64,000 nucleotides of DNA. Source: Frondihabitans australicus (GTDB lineage: Bacteria; Actinomycetota; Actinomycetes; Actinomycetales; Microbacteriaceae). The stretch spans positions 3,472,001-3,536,000 of the forward strand of contig NZ_RBKS01000001.1 in NCBI RefSeq assembly GCF_003634555.1. Reading direction: 5' to 3'. This document shows positions 35,482 to 44,140 of this stretch, piece by piece (positions within the stretch are counted from its first letter, which is position 1; every line of letters begins with the position of its first letter). Below the pieces are notes generated by a model. The model was not told where the DNA came from and did not search any database. It saw only the letters and a list, made by a program, of their open reading frames with translations. Position numbers and translations under genes: made by a program.

Positions 35482-36453
35482 ATGAACACCACCGCCATGA
35501 CCCGCGAGGCCGTCGTCGACTGGCCGCTCTGGAGCACGACCGCCCGGATCGTGGTCACCGACGCGATGGCCCTGCCGAGAGCGAGGCAGATCGCCGACCG
35601 GATCCTGCTGGACGTCGAGATGGCCTGCAGCCGGTTCCGCCCGGACTCCGAGGTGTCGAGGATCGCTGGCCGTGCGGCCGACGGCGTCGAGGTGAGCGAC
35701 ATGCTCGCGGCCCTCGTCGAGCGCGCCCTCCTCGCGGCCCGCGACACGCAGGGCGACGTCGACCCGACGCTCGGCGGCGTGCTCGACGCGCTCGGCTACG
35801 ACCGCGAGGTGCGCCTGCTGCCGCATCCGCAGCACGGCGACGAGGCGTCCTACTCGGTCAGCGTGGCGATGCCCCGCGACCCGGGCTGGAAGCGCGTGAG
35901 CCTCGTCGGGCGGACGCTCTTCGTGCCCGACGACCTCCGCCTCGACCTCGGCGCGACGGCGAAGGCCATCGCCGCCGACCTCTGCGCCCGAGCGATCAGC
36001 GACGAGCTCCACGTCGGCGCGCTCGTGGCCCTGGGCGGCGACATCTCGACGGCGGGGCCGTCGCGCGATGCGCGGGGCTGGACGATCACCGTGCAGGACC
36101 TCCCCGGCGATCCTGCGACCACCATCACCCTCGCCGACGGGTTCGCGGTCGCGACCTCGAGCACGCAGAAGCGCCGGTGGGTGCACGACGGCCGTCAGCT
36201 GCAGCACATCCTCGACCCGCGCCTCGGGTTCCCGTCGCCGCCGGTCTGGCGCAGCGTGACCGTCGCGGCGCACAACTGCTACCGGGCGAACGTGCTCACG
36301 ACGTCGGCGATCGTCCGCGGTCGGAGGGCCCTCGAGTGGCTCGCCCGCGGCGACGAGCCGGCGCGCCTCGTCGACACCCACGGCAACGTCGTCCACCTCA
36401 ACGGCTGGCCCGAAGAGCCCGCCCCCGAGATCGAGTGGCGGCACGCAGGATGA
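35482..36453 (+). CDS. apbE: FAD:protein FMN transferase (ApbE)
   Basis: Moves FMN from FAD onto a Ser/Thr of an acceptor protein. 323 residues with family marks: CSRFRPDSEVSRI (about 39-52), DVDPTLGGVLDALGYDR (about 92-108), LRLDLGATAKAIAADL (about 153), the Mg2+-site GGDIST, AVATSSTQKRRW and HILDPRLGFPS. There is no lipoprotein signal, so it is cytosolic or exported by another route. GAAGGGACGG precedes ATG 35482. First gene of the redox cluster; no FMN-acceptor domain is visible nearby. Confidence 0.93.
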   Translation: MNTTAMTREAVVDWPLWSTTARIVVTDAMALPRARQIADRILLDVEMACSRFRPDSEVSRIAGRAADGVEVSDMLAALVERALLAARDTQGDVDPTLGGVLDALGYDREVRLLPHPQHGDEASYSVSVAMPRDPGWKRVSLVGRTLFVPDDLRLDLGATAKAIAADLCARAISDELHVGALVALGGDISTAGPSRDARGWTITVQDLPGDPATTITLADGFAVATSSTQKRRWVHDGRQLQHILDPRLGFPSPPVWRSVTVAAHNCYRANVLTTSAIVRGRRALEWLARGDEPARLVDTHGNVVHLNGWPEEPAPEIEWRHAG

Positions 36454-36469
36454 GCACCGGGAGCCTCCG

Positions 36470-37072
36470 GTGAGCGAGGCACTCTGGGCGATCGGTCGCG
36501 GCACCGGGATCGCATCGCTGATCCTGCTCACGATCTCGGTCGTGCTCGGGATCGTGACGCGCTCGGGGCGACCGCTGCCAGGCCTGCCGCGCTTCTCGGT
36601 GACGCTCGTGCACCGCAACGTGTCGCTCGCCGCCTCGCTCTTCCTCGTGGTGCACATCGTGTCGCTCATGTTCGACTCGTACGCGCAGCTCACGCTGCTC
36701 GACACCGTCGTGCCGTTCTTCGGCAGCTATCGGCCACTCTGGCAGGGCTTCGGCACGGTCGCGTTCGACCTCCTGCTCGTGCTGATCGTCACGAGCCTGC
36801 TGCGGCGGCGTCTCGGACCGCGCCTGTTCAAGGCGATCCACTGGGCCGCCTACGCGATGTGGCCGATCGCCCTCGCGCACGCGATCGGCAACGGGACGAA
36901 CGGCACCGAGGGCTGGTTCCTCATGCTCGCCGGCGCCTCGGTCGCCGCCGTTCTCGGCGCCCTCGCCTGGCGTCTCACCACCCGTTTCATCGAGTACCGG
37001 GGCGTGCGCGCCGAGCTCACGCCCCGCATCCGGCCCACCGCACCCCCGCCGACCCGACTGGAGACCCGATGA
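36470..37072 (+). CDS. Ferric-reductase-like cytochrome b membrane protein
   Basis: 200 residues, five or six membrane helices, with the haem-ligand His pattern of ferric-reductase-like domains: LVHRNVSL (about 46), VVHIVSLMF (about 60), AIHWAAYAM (about 122) and LAHAIGNG (about 138). Two His pairs could hold two haems across the membrane. GTG 36470 lies 16 bases after apbE and its stop overlaps the NuoF-like gene (ATGA). It probably takes electrons from the cytosolic NuoF-like protein to the outside. Confidence 0.85.
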   Translation: MSEALWAIGRGTGIASLILLTISVVLGIVTRSGRPLPGLPRFSVTLVHRNVSLAASLFLVVHIVSLMFDSYAQLTLLDTVVPFFGSYRPLWQGFGTVAFDLLLVLIVTSLLRRRLGPRLFKAIHWAAYAMWPIALAHAIGNGTNGTEGWFLMLAGASVAAVLGALAWRLTTRFIEYRGVRAELTPRIRPTAPPPTRLETR

Positions 37073-38355
37073 CGCTCACGCAGCCCATCCACACGACCGT
37101 GGCGCCGCCCGCCGGCGTCCGCCGCCTCTTCGCGACGCCCGGCGCCGACTGGCGCTCGCACCTCGACACCTACGGGCCCATGCCCGGCGACCACGACGAG
37201 GGGCAGCTGCTGGCAGAGCTCGAAGCGTCGGGGCTCTCGGGTCGCGGGGGAGCGGGATTTCCTGCCTGGCGCAAGCTGCTGGCGGCAGCGGCGGCTTCGC
37301 GTGACGAGGGGCGGGCGGGCGCGGGGAGCGGCCGGGCGGGTGGCGGGCGGGGTGCCCGCGGATCCTGCGCCCCCGTCGTCATCGCGAACGGTGCCGAGGG
37401 CGAGCCGCTGAGCCGCAAAGACCAGACCCTGCTCGCCCAGGCGCCCCACCTGGTGCTCGACGGGCTGCTGCTCGCGGCGTCGGTGCTGCGGGCGGGCGAC
37501 ACGGTGCTCTACGCGACCGAGGCGTCGCTCGGGCCCGTGCGTCGGGCGATCTCCGAGCGGCAGGATGCGACACGCGTGCGCCTGATCGTCGCTCCCCACG
37601 CCTTCCTCTCGGGGGAGGCCACCGCCGTCGTGCGCGCCGTCTCGGGAGGCCCGGCCCTGCCCCGCGACCACGCCTTCCGCCTCACGACGTCGGGTCTGGG
37701 CGGGGCGCCCACGCTCGTCCAGAACGTCGAGACGCTCGCCCACCTCGCCCTGCTGGCCCGCTTCGGCGCGGCGTGGTTCACGTCGGTCGGCGTGCCCGGC
37801 GACTCCGGGACCCGGCTCGTCTCGATCTCGGGCGACGTGCCGGTGCCGCAGGTGTTCGAGGTGCCCGGCGGGGTTCCGCTCGGCGAGGCGCTGCTGGCGT
37901 CGCGCGTGGCCCTGCCGTCGCTGCGGGCCGTGCTCGTGGGCGGGTACCACGGCGCCTGGGTGCCGGCGTCGGCGTTCGACGCGCCCCTGTCGCCCGTCGG
38001 GCTGGCTCCGTTCGGCGCCGCCCCCGGAGCAGGCATCCTGATGGCGCTCGGCGCGCATCGCTGCGGTGTCGCTGCGTCGGCGGAGATCGCGACCTACCTC
38101 GCCGCGCAGTCGGCGAAGCAGTGCGGACCGTGCGCCAACGGGCTGCCCCGCCTGGCCGAGGTGCTGCAGCGGGTCGCCCGCCGGGAGCGCGCACCGTGGC
38201 TCCGCGACGAGGTGGCCCGGCTCGCGGCGGTCGTGCGGGGTCGCGGATCGTGCCACCACCCCGACGGCACGTCTCGATTCGTGCTCTCGACGCTCGACGT
38301 GTTCGCGTCCGACGTGGCGGCGCACCTCGAGGGGCGTTGCGAGGTGGCGTCGTGA
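37069..38355 (+). CDS. NuoF-like NADH-binding flavoprotein (SLBB and 4Fe-4S domains)
   Basis: 428 residues resembling the NADH/FMN subunit of complex I: FMN/NADH site GLSGRGGAGFPAWRKL (about 47-62), ANGAEGEPLSRKDQ, LVQNVETLAHLALL, SLBB domain ISGDVPVPQVFEVPGG and a C-terminal iron-sulphur region. NuoF has CGxCxxC plus a distant Cys; here the run is QSAKQCGPCANG, with the first Cys replaced, and the distant Cys is in RGSCHHPDG. A Cys in AHRCGVA just before may substitute. Near residue 80 an Ala/Gly/Arg-rich insert breaks the domain. Coupled on both sides (ATGA, GTGA). Confidence 0.88.
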   Translation: MTLTQPIHTTVAPPAGVRRLFATPGADWRSHLDTYGPMPGDHDEGQLLAELEASGLSGRGGAGFPAWRKLLAAAAASRDEGRAGAGSGRAGGGRGARGSCAPVVIANGAEGEPLSRKDQTLLAQAPHLVLDGLLLAASVLRAGDTVLYATEASLGPVRRAISERQDATRVRLIVAPHAFLSGEATAVVRAVSGGPALPRDHAFRLTTSGLGGAPTLVQNVETLAHLALLARFGAAWFTSVGVPGDSGTRLVSISGDVPVPQVFEVPGGVPLGEALLASRVALPSLRAVLVGGYHGAWVPASAFDAPLSPVGLAPFGAAPGAGILMALGAHRCGVAASAEIATYLAAQSAKQCGPCANGLPRLAEVLQRVARRERAPWLRDEVARLAAVVRGRGSCHHPDGTSRFVLSTLDVFASDVAAHLEGRCEVAS

Positions 38356-38633
38356 CCGGCGGCTTCCGGCCGACGGGGTCGGGCAGCGTCAGGGCGCAGG
38401 ATCGGCGACAGCCCGCCGCTCCCGACCCGTCGCTCCACATCGACTGGACCCTCTGCGACGGCCGCGGGCTCTGCACCGAGCTGCTGCCCGAGCTCCTGAG
38501 TCGCGACGAGTGGGGCTACCCGCTCTCGCCCGACGGCTCGGACGTGCGCGTGCCGCCCTCGCTCGTCCCGGCCGCTCGCGACGCCGTCGCCCTCTGCCCC
38601 CGTGCGGCCCTCCGCCTCCGCGGGGTTGCCTAG
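38352..38633 (+). CDS. Small ferredoxin (probably 3Fe-4S)
   Basis: 93 residues. Cys pattern LCDGRGLCTEL (C-x5-C) and a last VALCPRAAL, i.e. three Cys, as in actinobacterial 3Fe-4S ferredoxins. An N-terminal 25-residue flexible stretch precedes LHIDWT. GTG 38352 overlaps the NuoF-like stop. It would shuttle electrons between the NuoF-like protein and the cytochrome b. Confidence 0.85.
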   Translation: MTGGFRPTGSGSVRAQDRRQPAAPDPSLHIDWTLCDGRGLCTELLPELLSRDEWGYPLSPDGSDVRVPPSLVPAARDAVALCPRAALRLRGVA

Positions 38634-38663
38634 AGTCCACTCGAGGTGAGTAGCGTCAGCCGC

Positions 38664-39626
38664 ATGACACGTCTCACCACGCCCTTCGGGGCCAAGACCA
38701 CCGCCGCCGAAGTCCTCGAGGGGGTCGACCTCACCGTCCGCCGCGCCGTCGTCACGGGCGGCGCCTCCGGCATCGGCATCGAGACCGCCCGCGCGCTCGC
38801 GGGCGCCGGGGCGGACGTGACGCTCGCCGTCCGCAACCTCGAGGCCGGGGCCGCAGCGGTCGACGACATCGTGGCGACGACGGGCGCAGGTGCCGACACG
38901 GTCCGGGCGTCGTACCTCGACCTCTCCGACCGGTCGACTCTCACCTCGTTCGGGCAGCAGTGGCAGGGCCCGCTCCACATCCTGGTCAATAACGCCGGAA
39001 TCATGGCGACACCCCTCACGCGCACGCCCGAGGGCTACGAGCTGCAGTTCGCCAACAACCACCTCGGCCACTTCGCGCTCGCCCTGGCGCTCCACGACGC
39101 CCTCGCGGCCGGTGCAGACGACGCAGGAGCAGCCGCACGCATCGTCAGCCTGAGCTCGACGGGCCACCTCCGCAGCGACGTGGACTACGACGACCTCATG
39201 TTCGAGCGTCGCGAATACGACCCCTGGGTCGCGTACGGCCAGTCGAAGACGGCCAACGTGCTCTTCGCCGTGGGCGCGTCGGCGAAATGGGCGGGCGACG
39301 GCATCACGGCGAACGCGGTGCACCCCGGCGGCATCATGACGAACCTGCAGCGCCACATGGACCCCGCGGAGTTCGTGCGGCGCGGCTGGGTCGACGAGAA
39401 CGGCACGCCGAACGCCGTGTTCAAGACGCCCGAGCAGGGTGCGTCGACCTCCACGCTGGTGGCCGCCTCGCCGCTCGTCGAGGGTGTCGCCGGGCGCTAC
39501 TTCGAGGACGCCAACGAGGCCCTCCCGTTCGACCCGTCGCGCCCCGGCAGCGGGGTCATGCTGTACGCCCTCGACCCCGAGTCCGCCGACCGGCTGTGGA
39601 AGGTCTCCCTCGACCTGATCGCCTGA
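38664..39626 (+). CDS. Short-chain dehydrogenase/reductase
   Basis: 320-residue SDR. It has the coenzyme loop VTGGASGIGIETA (about 31-43), NNAGIMATPL (about 112), and active-site Ser in IVSLSST and Tyr-x3-Lys in YGQSKTANVLF (about 188-198); the layout is that of the retinol-dehydrogenase/WW-oxidoreductase group. Substrate unknown. ATG 38664 is 7 bases after TAGCGT (38651-38656), so it is probably leaderless and not part of the ferredoxin operon. Confidence 0.88.
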   Translation: MTRLTTPFGAKTTAAEVLEGVDLTVRRAVVTGGASGIGIETARALAGAGADVTLAVRNLEAGAAAVDDIVATTGAGADTVRASYLDLSDRSTLTSFGQQWQGPLHILVNNAGIMATPLTRTPEGYELQFANNHLGHFALALALHDALAAGADDAGAAARIVSLSSTGHLRSDVDYDDLMFERREYDPWVAYGQSKTANVLFAVGASAKWAGDGITANAVHPGGIMTNLQRHMDPAEFVRRGWVDENGTPNAVFKTPEQGASTSTLVAASPLVEGVAGRYFEDANEALPFDPSRPGSGVMLYALDPESADRLWKVSLDLIA

Positions 39627-39711
39627 CCGCGAGGCCGCCGCGGGAGGAGCCGAAACAACCCCGCAGTGAGCCGGAAACACTCCCGCAACGCTCCGGCCCT
39701 AGGTTCATCAC

Positions 39712-41421
39712 ATGGGAGACCTCTTCGACGGATACGCCGGCTCCGCGAGCCGCACGATCCGGCCGGGTGGTTCGGGGGCATGGGACGAGATGTTCCAGGG
39801 TCCCGGCTCGCCCCGCAGCATGTACCGGGAGATCCACTCGGCGCTCGACAGCATGACCCAGGACGAACTGCGGGGGCGCACCGCGGCGCTCGCCGACTCG
39901 TACCTCGCTCAGGGCGTCACGTTCGACTTCGCCGGCGAGGAGCGCCCGTTCCCGCTCGACGCCGTGCCTCGGGTCATCGAGCAGGCCGAGTGGCAGGACG
40001 TCGAGAAGGGTGTGAAACAGCGCGTCCGCGCCCTCGAGGCCTTTCTCGCCGACATCTACGGCCCGCAGCGCTGCGTGGCCGACGGCGTCATCCCGGCGAG
40101 CCTCATCACGTCGTCGCACCACTTCCATCGGCAGGCGGCGGGCATCGAGCCGGCGAACGGCGTCCGGATCCAGGTCTCGGGCATCGACCTCATCCGAGAC
40201 GAGGCCGGAGCCTGGCGCGTGCTCGAGGACAACGTGCGAGTCCCCTCCGGGGTCAGCTACGTGATCTCCAACCGGCGGGTGATGGCACAGACGTTGCCCG
40301 AGCTCTTCGTCTCGATGCGCGTGAGGCCGGTCGGCGACTATCCGAACCGGCTCCTGCACGCCCTTCGTCGCAGCGCCCCGGTCGGCGTGGAGGATCCGAC
40401 GGTCGTCGTGCTCACGCCGGGCGTGTTCAACTCGGCGTACTACGAGCACACGCTGCTCGCCCGCCTCATGGGCGTGGAGCTCGTCGAGGGCCGCGACCTG
40501 TACTGCTCCGGCGGCCGGGTCTGGATGCGCACGACAGCCGGCCCGCAGCGCGTCGACGTCATCTACCGCCGCGTCGACGACGAGTTCCTCGACCCGCTGT
40601 CGTTCCGGGCCGACTCGGTGCTCGGTTCGCCGGGCCTGCTCATGGCGGCACGGCTCGGCACCGTCACGATCGCGAACGCGGTGGGCAACGGCGTCGCCGA
40701 CGACAAGCTCGTCTACACGTACTTGCCCGACCTGATCCGGTACTACCTCGGCGAGGACGCGGTGCTGCCGAACGTCGACACCTGGCGGCTCGAAGACCCG
40801 GGCGCCCTCGAGGAGGTGCTCGACCGGCTCGACGAGCTCGTCGTGAAGCCGGTCGACGGCTCCGGCGGCAAGGGCCTCGTGGTCGGGCCGGCCGCCAGCG
40901 CGAAGGAGCTCGACGAGCTGCGCGCCCGCCTGCTCAAGGACCCGCGCGGCTGGATCGCGCAGCCGGTCGTGCAGCTGTCGACCATCCCCACGCTCGTCGA
41001 CGACGGCCTCCGCCCTCGCCACGCCGACCTCCGGCCTTTCGCGGTCAACGACGGCGACGACATCTGGGTGCTGCCCGGCGGGCTCACCCGGGTGGCGCTG
41101 CCGGAGGGGCAGCTCGTCGTGAACTCCAGCCAGGGCGGCGGGTCGAAGGACACCTGGGTGGTCGGAGTCGACGCCGGCACCTGGTCGCAGGGCCAGAGCG
41201 TCAGCTCGCTCGTCACGTCGCAGGCGGCGCCGACCGCGTCGATCCCGATCGTCGCGGCCGACCACGTGCCCGACCACTCGCCCCAGGACGACCCCAAGCG
41301 CGACCAGCAGTCCCAGCAGCAGCAGGCGCAAATACCTGGCCCGCACAACGTCAGCCAGGACGAACAACAGCAACAACAGCACTGCAGGGCCCACGAGGCC
41401 CCGGAGAGGAAATCATGCTGA
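39712..41421 (+). CDS. Circularly permuted ATP-grasp protein with Gln-rich tail
   Basis: 569 residues. DUF404/DUF407-type permuted ATP-grasp ligase: MYREIHSALDSM, FLADIYGPQRCVADG, VLEDNVRVPSGVSYVI, VVVLTPGVFNSAYYEH, VVKPVDGSGGKGLVVGP (the ATP-binding Lys/Gly loop, about 380) and ADLRPFAVNDGD. The family is predicted to ligate amino groups to peptides. About 500-569 is an added tail rich in Gln (QQSQQQQAQ, DEQQQQQH), not usual in the family. ATG 39712 is 6 bases after TAGGTT (39700-39705). It overlaps the alpha-E gene by 7 bases. Confidence 0.88.
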   Translation: MGDLFDGYAGSASRTIRPGGSGAWDEMFQGPGSPRSMYREIHSALDSMTQDELRGRTAALADSYLAQGVTFDFAGEERPFPLDAVPRVIEQAEWQDVEKGVKQRVRALEAFLADIYGPQRCVADGVIPASLITSSHHFHRQAAGIEPANGVRIQVSGIDLIRDEAGAWRVLEDNVRVPSGVSYVISNRRVMAQTLPELFVSMRVRPVGDYPNRLLHALRRSAPVGVEDPTVVVLTPGVFNSAYYEHTLLARLMGVELVEGRDLYCSGGRVWMRTTAGPQRVDVIYRRVDDEFLDPLSFRADSVLGSPGLLMAARLGTVTIANAVGNGVADDKLVYTYLPDLIRYYLGEDAVLPNVDTWRLEDPGALEEVLDRLDELVVKPVDGSGGKGLVVGPAASAKELDELRARLLKDPRGWIAQPVVQLSTIPTLVDDGLRPRHADLRPFAVNDGDDIWVLPGGLTRVALPEGQLVVNSSQGGGSKDTWVVGVDAGTWSQGQSVSSLVTSQAAPTASIPIVAADHVPDHSPQDDPKRDQQSQQQQAQIPGPHNVSQDEQQQQQHCRAHEAPERKSC

Positions 41422-42344
41422 GCCGGATCGCCGAGAGCCTGTTCTGGATCGGCCGGTACATCGAGCGCGCCGACGGGACCGCCCGCATCCTGGACGTCCA
41501 CCTGCAGCTGCTGCTGGAGGACCCCTGGATCGAGGAGGACGCCGCCTGCCGCAGCCTCCTCAGCGTCATGGGCTCCGACGCGCCCGCCGACGTCGAGATC
41601 ACCCGCACCGACGTGCTCTCGATGCTCGCCGTCGACCGGCACAACCCGGCGTCGATCGCTTACTCGCTCGGCGCCGCCCGCGAGAACGCCCGACGCGCCC
41701 GCGAGATCGTCTCGACCGAGCTGTGGGAGTGCCTCAACACCACCCGCGCACGGATGCCGCGCAAGGTGTCGAGCGAGAAGGTGCACGAGTTCTTCGCCTG
41801 GGTCCGCGAGCGGTCCGCGCTCGCCGTGGGGATCATCGAGTCGGCGACCAGTCGCGACGAGGTGTGGCAGTTCTTCACCCTGGGTCGCTCGATCGAGCGC
41901 GCCGACATGACCGCGAGGCTGCTGGCCACGAGGACTCTGACCGAGGCGTCCGGGCCGTCGTGGACCACGATCCTGCGCTCCGTCGGCGCGTACGAGGCCT
42001 ACCTGCGCACCTACCGCGGGGTGCCGAGCGCCCGGAACGCCGCCGAGTTCCTGCTGCTCGACCGGCTGTTCCCGCGCAGCGTGCTCTTCGCGATCTCGCG
42101 GGCCGAGTCGTGCCTGCGCGAGGTCGACCCGAACACGGCGCGGACGGCGTCGAGCGACGCGGGCGTCCGTATCCTGGGCCAGATGCGCTCCGAGCTCGAG
42201 TACAAGCCGATCGCCGAGATCCTCGACGACCTGCCCACGCACATGGACGCCGTGCAGTCGGCTACGTCCGCCGCGTCCGAGGCGATCCGCCAGCGCTACT
42301 TCCCGACCAGCGCCGCGCCGACCTGGGTCGGTGAGAGGTCGTGA
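41415..42344 (+). CDS. Alpha-E domain protein (DUF403)
   Basis: 309-residue all-helical protein. It starts with the invariant LSRIAESLFWIGRYIERADGTA and has GRSIERADMTARLLATR (about 155-171) as an internal echo of the same motif, plus SVGAYEAYLRTYRG. The family always travels with the permuted ATP-grasp and transglutaminase genes and its activity is unproven. GAGAGGAAA precedes ATG 41415. Its stop overlaps the transglutaminase GTG. Confidence 0.9.
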   Translation: MLSRIAESLFWIGRYIERADGTARILDVHLQLLLEDPWIEEDAACRSLLSVMGSDAPADVEITRTDVLSMLAVDRHNPASIAYSLGAARENARRAREIVSTELWECLNTTRARMPRKVSSEKVHEFFAWVRERSALAVGIIESATSRDEVWQFFTLGRSIERADMTARLLATRTLTEASGPSWTTILRSVGAYEAYLRTYRGVPSARNAAEFLLLDRLFPRSVLFAISRAESCLREVDPNTARTASSDAGVRILGQMRSELEYKPIAEILDDLPTHMDAVQSATSAASEAIRQRYFPTSAAPTWVGERS

Positions 42345-43186
42345 GCAGGCTCAGGATCCGACACGTCACCGGCTTTCAGTACGACGGCGAGGCGAAGGCC
42401 TCCTACAACGAGGCCCGCATGCTGCCCGCATCGACCGAGAGCCAGTTCGTGCTCTCGTCGAACCTCCGGATCGAGCCGAACTCGGGCGCCCACGAGTACC
42501 TCGACTACTGGGGCACGAGGGTGTCGTCGTTCGAGGTGCTGCAGCCGCACCAGCAGCTCTCGCTCACGGCGACGTCGCTGATCGAGGTGCGCGGCTCGTC
42601 CCACCCCTCCCACGACGTGTCGTGGGACCAGCTGCACGACCTCGCCGCGAGGCGCTCCGAGTTCGTCGAACAGCTCGACCAGACGCCGCTCACCCAGCCG
42701 CCGGCGGAGGTCGTGCACCTCGCCGAGCGCGCCGTCGCCTCGACGACGACCCCGTGCGAGGCGGCCCTGCGGATCAACGAGGAGATCGGCGACCGCGTCC
42801 GGTACCTGCGCGGCGTGACCAACGTGAAGTCGACGGCGGCCGACGCCTGGAAGGCCGGCGCGGGGGTCTGTCAGGACATCGCGCACATCACGCTCGGTGC
42901 GCTGCGCAGCGTGGGGATCCCGGCCCGGTACGTGTCGGGGTATCTGCATCCGAAGCCCGACGCGGAGCTCCGTGAGACGATCGTCGGCGAGTCGCACGCC
43001 TGGGTCGAGTTCTTCTGCGGGTCGTGGACCGGCTTCGACCCGACGAACCTCATCGACATCGGCGAGCGGCACGTGGTCGTCGGCCACGGGCGCGACTACA
43101 ACGACGTGCCGCCGCTGCGCGGGGTGTACGGCGGGAGCCGTACGTCGAAGCTCTTCGTCACGGTGGAGATCACCCGCGAGGCGTGA
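42341..43186 (+). CDS. Transglutaminase-like cysteine protease of the ATP-grasp cassette
   Basis: 281 residues: an N-terminal beta-sandwich (RIRHVTGFQYDGEAKASYNE) and a transglutaminase core. The triad is visible: Cys in AGAGVCQDIAHITLGAL (about 168), His in GESHAWVEFF (about 212) and Asp in GFDPTNLIDIG (about 227). It probably cleaves or rearranges the peptide bond that the ATP-grasp enzyme makes. GTG 42341 overlaps the alpha-E stop (GTGA). A long terminator follows. Confidence 0.92.
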   Translation: MSRLRIRHVTGFQYDGEAKASYNEARMLPASTESQFVLSSNLRIEPNSGAHEYLDYWGTRVSSFEVLQPHQQLSLTATSLIEVRGSSHPSHDVSWDQLHDLAARRSEFVEQLDQTPLTQPPAEVVHLAERAVASTTTPCEAALRINEEIGDRVRYLRGVTNVKSTAADAWKAGAGVCQDIAHITLGALRSVGIPARYVSGYLHPKPDAELRETIVGESHAWVEFFCGSWTGFDPTNLIDIGERHVVVGHGRDYNDVPPLRGVYGGSRTSKLFVTVEITREA

Positions 43187-43215
43187 CCCTGGACTTCGCA
43201 GTCAGCCGCGAGAGT

Positions 43216-43259
43216 CCGCGATCTGCTGATGTCGCCGGCTCGACATCAGCAGATCGTGG
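43216..43259. terminator. Bidirectional terminator between the transglutaminase and GH114 genes
   Basis: Stem CGATCTGCTGATGTCG (43219-43234) with CGACATCAGCAGATCG (43241-43256), 16 perfect pairs and a 6-base loop, extended by a few weaker pairs. It lies between convergent genes. No T-tract, as is common in GC-rich actinobacteria. Confidence 0.75.
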
Positions 43260-43263
43260 CTAC

Positions 43264-44097
43264 TCAGCAGCTTCGGTAGACGTAGTCCTTCGAACCCGGC
43301 GTCGTGAGGTCGCGGTCGCGCAGCTCGGTCATCGGCGGCGTGTGCTTCCGGGCGCAGACCTGCGCGAACGTGCCCCGGAGGTCGTCGGTGTACTCGATGT
43401 CGATCACGTGCTTCCCGTAGACCCTCGTGTACTGGTCGCACTCGTCGAACGTATCGCACTCCTCCGACACCGCGAAGTCGTAGCCGATCTGCGTCTTGCC
43501 GCGCGACCCGAGCTGGTCGGTGTTCTTCTGCCCCGCGGCGAGGTCGCGGTCGTGCGCCTCCGCCACGAGCAGCTTCGCGAACGCGATCGCGTCGTCGAGG
43601 GTCAGCTGCTTCTTCGACCGCGTGTACGAGTCCAGGTTGTCGAACTCGACGGCACTGAAGCCCTTCCGCGCGCAGAGGTCGGTCGACTTGGCGATGATCT
43701 TCGCTGCGGCGGTCCGCTTGGCGGCCGTCGAGATGTCGATGATGTGCTCGTCGGGCCAGCCCGGGTCGACCAGCGGCGCACCCGAGGCCGCGTGCAGGAT
43801 CAGATCGCTCGGCCACTTCACGTCGGGCTGCGTCTGGAACCCGTTCACGTAGCAGATCGAGTAGACGCCCTTCGCGGGCTTGGACGTCGAATCGCGGGTC
43901 ACCACGGTGACGCCCTTCGGCGGCGTGTAGGCACCGCCGAGCTGGTAGTCGGCGGCGCCCGTGGTCGGCGGCAGCACTCTGTCGACGTGCTCGGAGTCGC
44001 CCTGCGGCGACCCGGCGCTGTAGCTGCATCCTGCGCCCGCCATCATCAGGCCCGACGCGATGGTCAGGGCGAGCAGGATCCGGGACGCGGCTTTCAC
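43264..44097 (-). CDS. GH114-like (endo-alpha-1,4-polygalactosaminidase) lipoprotein
   Basis: 277 residues. Signal peptide and lipobox ending MAGAGC (about residue 24), then a glycoside-hydrolase-114-like barrel: GVYSICYVNGFQ (about 80), LCARKGFSAVEFDNLDSY (about 145; catalytic acids), KLLVAEAHDRDL and YDFAVSEECDTFDEC. The family hydrolyses galactosaminogalactan-type polymers, though many actinobacterial members are untested. GTG 44097 is 6 bases after TACCGT (44104-44109), leaderless. It would act at the cell surface. Confidence 0.85.
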   Translation of the reverse strand: MKAASRILLALTIASGLMMAGAGCSYSAGSPQGDSEHVDRVLPPTTGAADYQLGGAYTPPKGVTVVTRDSTSKPAKGVYSICYVNGFQTQPDVKWPSDLILHAASGAPLVDPGWPDEHIIDISTAAKRTAAAKIIAKSTDLCARKGFSAVEFDNLDSYTRSKKQLTLDDAIAFAKLLVAEAHDRDLAAGQKNTDQLGSRGKTQIGYDFAVSEECDTFDECDQYTRVYGKHVIDIEYTDDLRGTFAQVCARKHTPPMTELRDRDLTTPGSKDYVYRSC

Positions 44098-44140
44098 CCT
44101 CGTACGGTACTCGACGCCCAGGCCGCGCCGCGGCCCCGCG

